From Prunus persica (Eukaryota; Streptophyta; Magnoliopsida; Rosales; Rosaceae), in NCBI RefSeq assembly GCF_000346465.2, contig NC_034010.1:7325103-7389102 (forward strand): a stretch of DNA of 64,000 nt, read 5' to 3'. Of the stretch, positions 59,103 to 64,000 are shown piece after piece. Positions within the stretch are counted from its first letter, which is position 1; each line of letters opens with the position of its first letter. A program made the translations under genes and the position numbers. The notes below the pieces were generated by a model. It did no database searches. It saw nothing but the letters and a program-made list of their open reading frames with translations, and had not been told where the DNA came from.

Positions 59103-61897
59103 TGAAGGAGTGGAAGATGATCGGTTGATGGCGAGATTACCAAAAAGATGTGTGCAAGCAACGGATCTGAGAATGGCAATTACACTAGCATTTGTTCAAT
59201 TATTTTTAGCTGTTGTGTGAACTGAAAAGTTGACAAACACCACCGAAAATGGACAACTCATCAACATATTGCTTTTTTTGTTATAAAATGAACTGGGATA
59301 TGTGCGAATATTGAGCTGCACGTGAAGTAGATGAGACACAGCATTTAACGAGGTTCGGTTATGCCTACGTCCTCGGAGAGCAGCAGCAGTAACTTTTCAC
59401 TATATGAAATAATATGGCTACAAATTTAGTGTTTACAATATGTATGGCTCACTCAATTTTCTCTCTTGGAGAATTCCTTTCTTGCTCTCTTTCCTCTCAA
59501 CTCACTCACCCTTTTTCTTCCTTCTCTTCCTCTTCTCTATGTGTAAACTTCTCTTGATGGAGGTATCTATTTATAGGCCTAAGAATATGCCCGTACATGG
59601 TGTTATGCGGAGATAGCATCAAATATACCTCACATCATCCCAAAATGATGGTGATGGAGTTGAGCCCTATCTGAAAAATATGATGTCCGGTCCAATATAC
59701 TTCCGGAAAATCATTAAAGTGTCCAACGGATAATCCTCATAAAAATGCTTCAATACTTTCTTAGTATAAGCAAGAATCTCGTTGGCATAATGCTCGATCC
59801 TTAAGTCGAGACAAATATTTCTTGAACTCTTCAGAAGCTTTAATGTGTTGCAAACACATTATAATCCATGTACTCACTGAGACAATTTATGCACATTAAT
59901 ATTGAGTACAGATTTTGTGCTTCAGGCACATGTCCTTCAGGGACTTGCTTCATGCAATTTCAATCCTTTCAAGGATTTTGTTTAAATGGATTAAACTTTA
60001 TGACACATTATATAGCTTTAACCCAGCTATTTGTACATCTTTAGGGAATCGCTTCTGGCGATATGCTTCGTGCATTTAATAACCCTTAAAGATAACATGT
60101 TGGTCTCCATAAATGTGCAATAAGGAGGCACAATTAAATCTGTAAATATGGAGAAAACCCAACATTCCTTGTTTCTGCCAGAAATATTGTGTCATACAAA
60201 GTAGGTATATTCCCTTTTATTCCGAACACCCAAGTATAAATTTTAGTATTAACATCTTTTGGGGTTCGTACTGTGAGTTTGTTCTTTCACGTTCATTCTC
60301 ATCTATAATGGAATTACCTCATTCCATTTTGGCCAATGATATTGTCGACATTTAATAATTGAACGTGGTTCCAATCAACACAGCCCATTGATGATTTGAG
60401 TAGCTACTCCAAAACCAAAAATTGTCATTCATCAATTCATGATCCCATCATTCTCATTTGCATGCGCATGCATCAATTATAAGCATTTCTTTGCTTTTGG
60501 GTACCCAAGCCACTTCAGGGGGCTTTTATTATGTGAGAATGTGGATTATAACCTCTAATGGAGCGTTATTTTACATAGGGCGTGGAAAATCTCCATTTAG
60601 GGAGTTCGAACAATTAGAACCCGTATATCTGTCATGCTGCAGGCATGCCACAGATTAATACATACATGTCAATTAATTTATGGGACTTTAACCCATATAA
60701 TTTGCTATGCATTAGGCGTGCACAATATCAATATTGACATGTTAAAGGATTGTCCTTTCGGGACTTCAATCCACATCATTTGCTACGCAACAGGCGTGCA
60801 TCATATTGATCACTGCTATACCCATATTCTGTTCTTTATGGGACTTTAATCTGTGCAGTGTATTATCAATGTATCCAACTTGCAATCTGTAAAATTTGCG
60901 TTAATAATTCATGGATACATACAAGCCATTCTTTTGGTGGGAGAAACAACACAAGTATTGCTTACATCCTTAGGTGGGAGAAACTTTTCTCAAGTATCAT
61001 TCAAGCTCGTATCGGCCCAGTAAATATAATGTAGAGCTTGATGATCTAGTTATATCCTGCAAGAGCAAAAATCACAATTCTTCTCTTTGTCAAAAACAAA
61101 TAACCCTCAGATTTAGGATCACTTCATGGATTCTTTCTTCAGATGTTCATTCTAAAGAAATAAAATCTCTTTTGAACAGAGAGTTACAAAAAGAGAAAAA
61201 ATGCAAAAAAATGTGATATTGATTGCAAGGTAAGGTAAGCAATCAGGGAAGGAAGCTGGTAGGAGCAGACAATAAGCTCTCATATCTCCTAGTCTAGAAG
61301 GACTTCCGGAGATTAGAGCATAAGATCGCCTTCACAGTTTCCTGATATAGCAGAAACGTGATCAGGGATAGTCTTGCTTCCTGAATGGATGATCAAAGAT
61401 AGTCTTGCTTCTCGGGCATATTGAGTGCTCACTGATAAGAAAAATAAGTAGATATCGCATCATTAGGTATGGAGTAAACTGGATGTCTTCTGCAAAGAAA
61501 ATTTCGTTAGTAACACATTTATACACAAATACAATGAATAGGTAGAACCGGTGAATTTCAAATTAACCATAGGAAAATTGCGAGATTCTCGGGATACTTT
61601 TGAAAAAGTAGCTCCGTGAAATTCGTAAAGCAAGATCGGTTTTGACGAAAATAATACTTGAAAACGCCGAAAGTGCCGACAAACATTAATGGAGGCCGCA
61701 TGAAGTTTTGGAATCTGGAAAAGAAAAAGAGAATATGGGGATCTGAGATAATATTAGGATCCTGAAAACTGTAGCCATATTTCCTCATATAGATATTGCC
61801 TTTGCAAAACTTGATTGGAGCAACTGCGTTTCAACTCAACTTCCTTCATTTTCTGAAACTTTAGTTTTTCGAAGACTTTCTTCTAAACCTTCTTAAA
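59103..61897. other. Repetitive region upstream of TNL 2, with an LTR-like end
   Basis: The first few hundred bases should include the TNL 2 promoter. From 59279 (TGTTATAAAATG) the sequence looks like the U5 end of a minus-strand LTR: on that strand it reads GAGGACGTAGGCATAACC and AACCTCGTTAAATGC, ending ATTTTATAACA, with a TATA box (TATAAATAG) near 59570. No primer binding site was found. From about 59880 to 60850 there are repeated GGGACTT, CTTCAGG and GGCGTGCA words. About 61200-61500 has a duplicated GGATAGTCTTGCTTC (61366 and 61391). No gene is supported. Confidence 0.45.
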
Positions 61898-62449
61898 ATG
61901 GCTTCCTCTTCTTCCTGCCCAAATTATTTCAATTTAAATGATGCTCCCACAACAACCAGTGACGCCAAAGTTTGGTGTCCATCCTTTGTATCCCAAAATC
62001 GTCATCTCACAGTTAATGATTCTGTGATGATGAATGATGCTACTGCTGTCATAGTAGCTAGGAATTTCATTATTCCAATGGATGAAATGTTGTTGACAGG
62101 GAGGTCTGAGGAAGAGGCTATTGATGACTCAATGGCTTTTAGCATTCAGAGTGCTGCATCTGTTTCTAACATGGCTGATCGTTTGCGTGCTAGGGCAAAC
62201 GAGGTTCAGAGACTAACAACTGAAAATTCGTCTCTTCAAAGAATGCTTCATGAGTCTCAACAGGAGGTTGAGAAACTTAAAGGAGAGAATAATTCCTTGT
62301 TGAAACTGGTGAGTTCGTACTCCGTTGATACACTGAGAAGGCTAGACATGCTGCAAGTCTCAAATGAAAGAATTTTGGGAGATCATGAGAGGCTCATGGC
62401 TAAACTTAAGAGGCGCCGTCCTCTTCCTTCAGAGGCTTCCAGAACATAA
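61898..62449 (+). CDS. Unrecognised 183-residue coiled-coil protein, probably repeat-associated
   Basis: A single uninterrupted frame with a good plant start context (AAAATGGCT). The N-terminus is Ser-rich followed by NYFNLNDAP; the middle has WCPSFVSQNRHLTVNDSVMM. Residues about 93-150 form a heptad-type coiled coil (QRLTTENSSLQRMLHESQQE, then EKLKGENNSLLKLV), and the tail is basic (KLKRRRPLP). No signal peptide or membrane segment and no catalytic motif. I recall similar short proteins occurring in many copies in Rosaceae and other plant genomes without known function; not verified. The surrounding DNA is repetitive, so the ORF may belong to a non-autonomous retroelement. It is neither a shadow of another gene nor visibly decayed. 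Confidence 0.6.
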   Translation: MASSSSCPNYFNLNDAPTTTSDAKVWCPSFVSQNRHLTVNDSVMMNDATAVIVARNFIIPMDEMLLTGRSEEEAIDDSMAFSIQSAASVSNMADRLRARANEVQRLTTENSSLQRMLHESQQEVEKLKGENNSLLKLVSSYSVDTLRRLDMLQVSNERILGDHERLMAKLKRRRPLPSEASRT

Positions 62450-63759
62450 TGTAATTTTATAGATTTTACAGGGCCTGCACCTTCATTGCAGGTGGAAAAA
62501 ATCTATCTGTTTTATGCTCCTTTGCTGTTATAATAATTGCGCACATTCTTAAACTTGCAACTGTGGTTTTTACGTCTTATCAAAATGACGGTTTGGAATC
62601 TTGTGCCTTATAGGTTCAAATAACCACATTGACTCTCCCAAATTTCATTTCAATGCATGTGAGCCCGTAACTTCTGGCCCAGGCTAAACACAAACTCAGA
62701 ATTTATTTGCCCTTTTCAAATGGACATGAAATATGGATTGGGTAAAAGTGACGCTAATATCACAATATAGTAGTGAAGAGCATTAACTACTATATACCCA
62801 CAACTTCAAGTTCAGGATTTCTCATATATTTAGATCCATGGGCTTCCGGCCCAAATATAACAAAATATGTGGGGAGGCTCAATTCATTATTTGAGGTTTA
62901 TACTGATATTATCCATTTCGCGGTGTATTCTTAACAACCGGAATTCACAAAATATATTTCTTCCTTGAGGTGTCGATTATAACATAATCGAACTTTATTA
63001 AGTTCATCATTCTCTTATGCTAAAGAAATATGTGGTGTACCACAATTTGCAATAATACCTCAAGGATTTTCCATTTAACTGTTGGAACTTTAGGTTCTCA
63101 ATACTTTTAGATTTTGAACTTCAGGCCAAAATCACATATTCTCATGGTATGGATATTCAATCCTCTTAGATTTTGAACTTCGGGCCAAAATCACATATTC
63201 TCATGGTATGGACATTTTTACAATTTTCTGTACATATTTCGGGACTTCAAGTCCTTACATAATTGTCCATATTTTGAGGAACTTCTGACATCTCATTTAA
63301 TCGTTCATCCATGAGTTTAAGGAACTGCAGGTTCCCTTTTTGTATATAGTGACGGTTTACCCAAAATGTTTAATATTTATGCATACGTCACTATTCATGT
63401 GTATATAATTCATCAAGTCATGAATACATATCTATTCATGTGTGCAGTACATTTGCTAGTACAGTTATTATTCATGTGTACGGCACTTTTAACCAATACG
63501 GTACTGTTACATCATCAAGGAACTCTAGGTCCTTATTTACATGTCAAGGATCAAGGATCTTCAAGTCCGATCTCTTGTTTACAAGTATAGTACCGGAGAG
63601 ACTGCCAGCTCTCATATCAATATCATCATCAAGGATCTTCAAGTCCTGATGTAATTGTATGATGAGGATCAAGGAACTTCCGGTCCTGATCTGCATATTG
63701 TAAAAATTCATCATACAGAACAATTAATCCATAAAATAAATTGTTGGTAAATAAATTAC
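62450..63759. repeat. Repetitive flank with many short degenerate palindromes
   Basis: No coding gene. Contains a 59-bp tandem duplication (63108-63212; each copy TAGATTTTGAACTTC then GGCCAAAATCACATATTC). It also has a series of short imperfect palindromes of the type GGAACTTC-x-GGTCC: about 63241, 63320, 63520, 63557, 63633 and 63674. Similar words occur at 59930-60770, on the other side of the coiled-coil ORF. Confidence 0.55.
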
Positions 63760-63760
63760 T

Positions 63761-64000
63761 GGTATGGACGATAAACCCGCACCATACTTTAAATAAATGT
63801 AAATGTGCGGTAAAATAAATTCATAAATTAAATTGCTTGCTGTATGGACGTTAATCCCGCACCATACCTTAAATAAAATTAAATGTGCGGTAAAGTAAAT
63901 TCATAAGTTAAATAGTTTGCTGTATGGACGTTAATTCCGCACCATACCTTAAATAAAATTAAATGTGCGGTAAAGTAAATTCATAAATTAAATAGCTTGC
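63761..64000. repeat. 80-bp tandem repeat, at least three units, running off the window
   Basis: Units start at 63761, 63841 and 63921, period exactly 80 bp. Each contains TATGGACGTTAATCCCGCAC, CATACYTTAAATAAA, AATGTGCGGTAAARTAAATTC and a TTGC end. The second and third units are nearly identical. The array continues past 64000. Confidence 0.92.

Noticed and set aside
1..64000. CRISPR arrays, operons, bacterial insertion sequences
   Set aside because: None present; the introns, TNL genes and plant retrotransposons show a plant nuclear genome.

Overview
Nuclear DNA of a flowering plant: GT/AG-spliced genes, AT-rich intergenic DNA, two TIR-NBS-LRR (TNL) immune receptor genes and a dense mix of plant transposons. 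It is certainly a eudicot. Family Rosaceae (a Prunus or Malus relative) is my best guess, from recalled resemblance of two element-linked ORFs to proteins abundant in those genomes; I could not check this.

Layout. (1) 1-2328 (+): the 3' part of a SUVR-type SET-domain histone methyltransferase gene, convergent with (2) a complete FAR1-related, transposase-derived transcription factor gene (FRS3-like, - strand, 8781-3602, 4 coding exons, 857 residues by my splicing). (3) About 9.9-17.0 kb: gene-less, mostly decayed repeats including a 3' remnant and LTR of a Ty3/gypsy-like element. (4) 17068-21860 (+): a complete 5-exon TNL gene. (5) About 22.3-54.2 kb: a transposon island between the TNLs. In order: an old Ty1/copia element (22446-27112, TSD CGTCG) inside the 5' region of a LINE; the LINE, cut off by a CACTA-type terminus; a gene-less stretch; a young, almost intact Ty3/gypsy element (32510-37856, TSD AGTAG); a second CACTA-type terminus; the 3' half of a Tat-lineage gypsy element with an antisense ORF and a palindromic tandem array; a second, longer LINE carrying two copies of a 355-bp repeat, a 500-bp solo Tat LTR (TSD AGTCT) and, nested inside one repeat copy, a 934-bp hAT-type element (8-bp TSD); then a 695-bp Mutator-like TIR element (9-bp TSD). 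(6) 59102-54453 (-): a second complete 5-exon TNL gene facing the first. (7) 59.2-64.0 kb: repetitive DNA with an unrecognised 183-residue coiled-coil ORF (61898-62449, +), many short degenerate palindromes and an 80-bp tandem repeat running off the window edge.

How it fits together. The functional genes appear to be the chromatin modifier, the FRS3-like regulator and the two TNLs. The TNLs share exon architecture (second coding exon 1093 nt and third 276 nt in both), so they probably come from one cluster that transposons have pushed apart. Transposon layers can be ordered in time from target-site duplications and LTR divergence. The least explained items are the antisense ORF of the Tat element, the 61.9-kb coiled-coil ORF with its surrounding palindromes, and the unclassified 355-bp repeat. 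All counts, splice sites and alignments here were made by eye.
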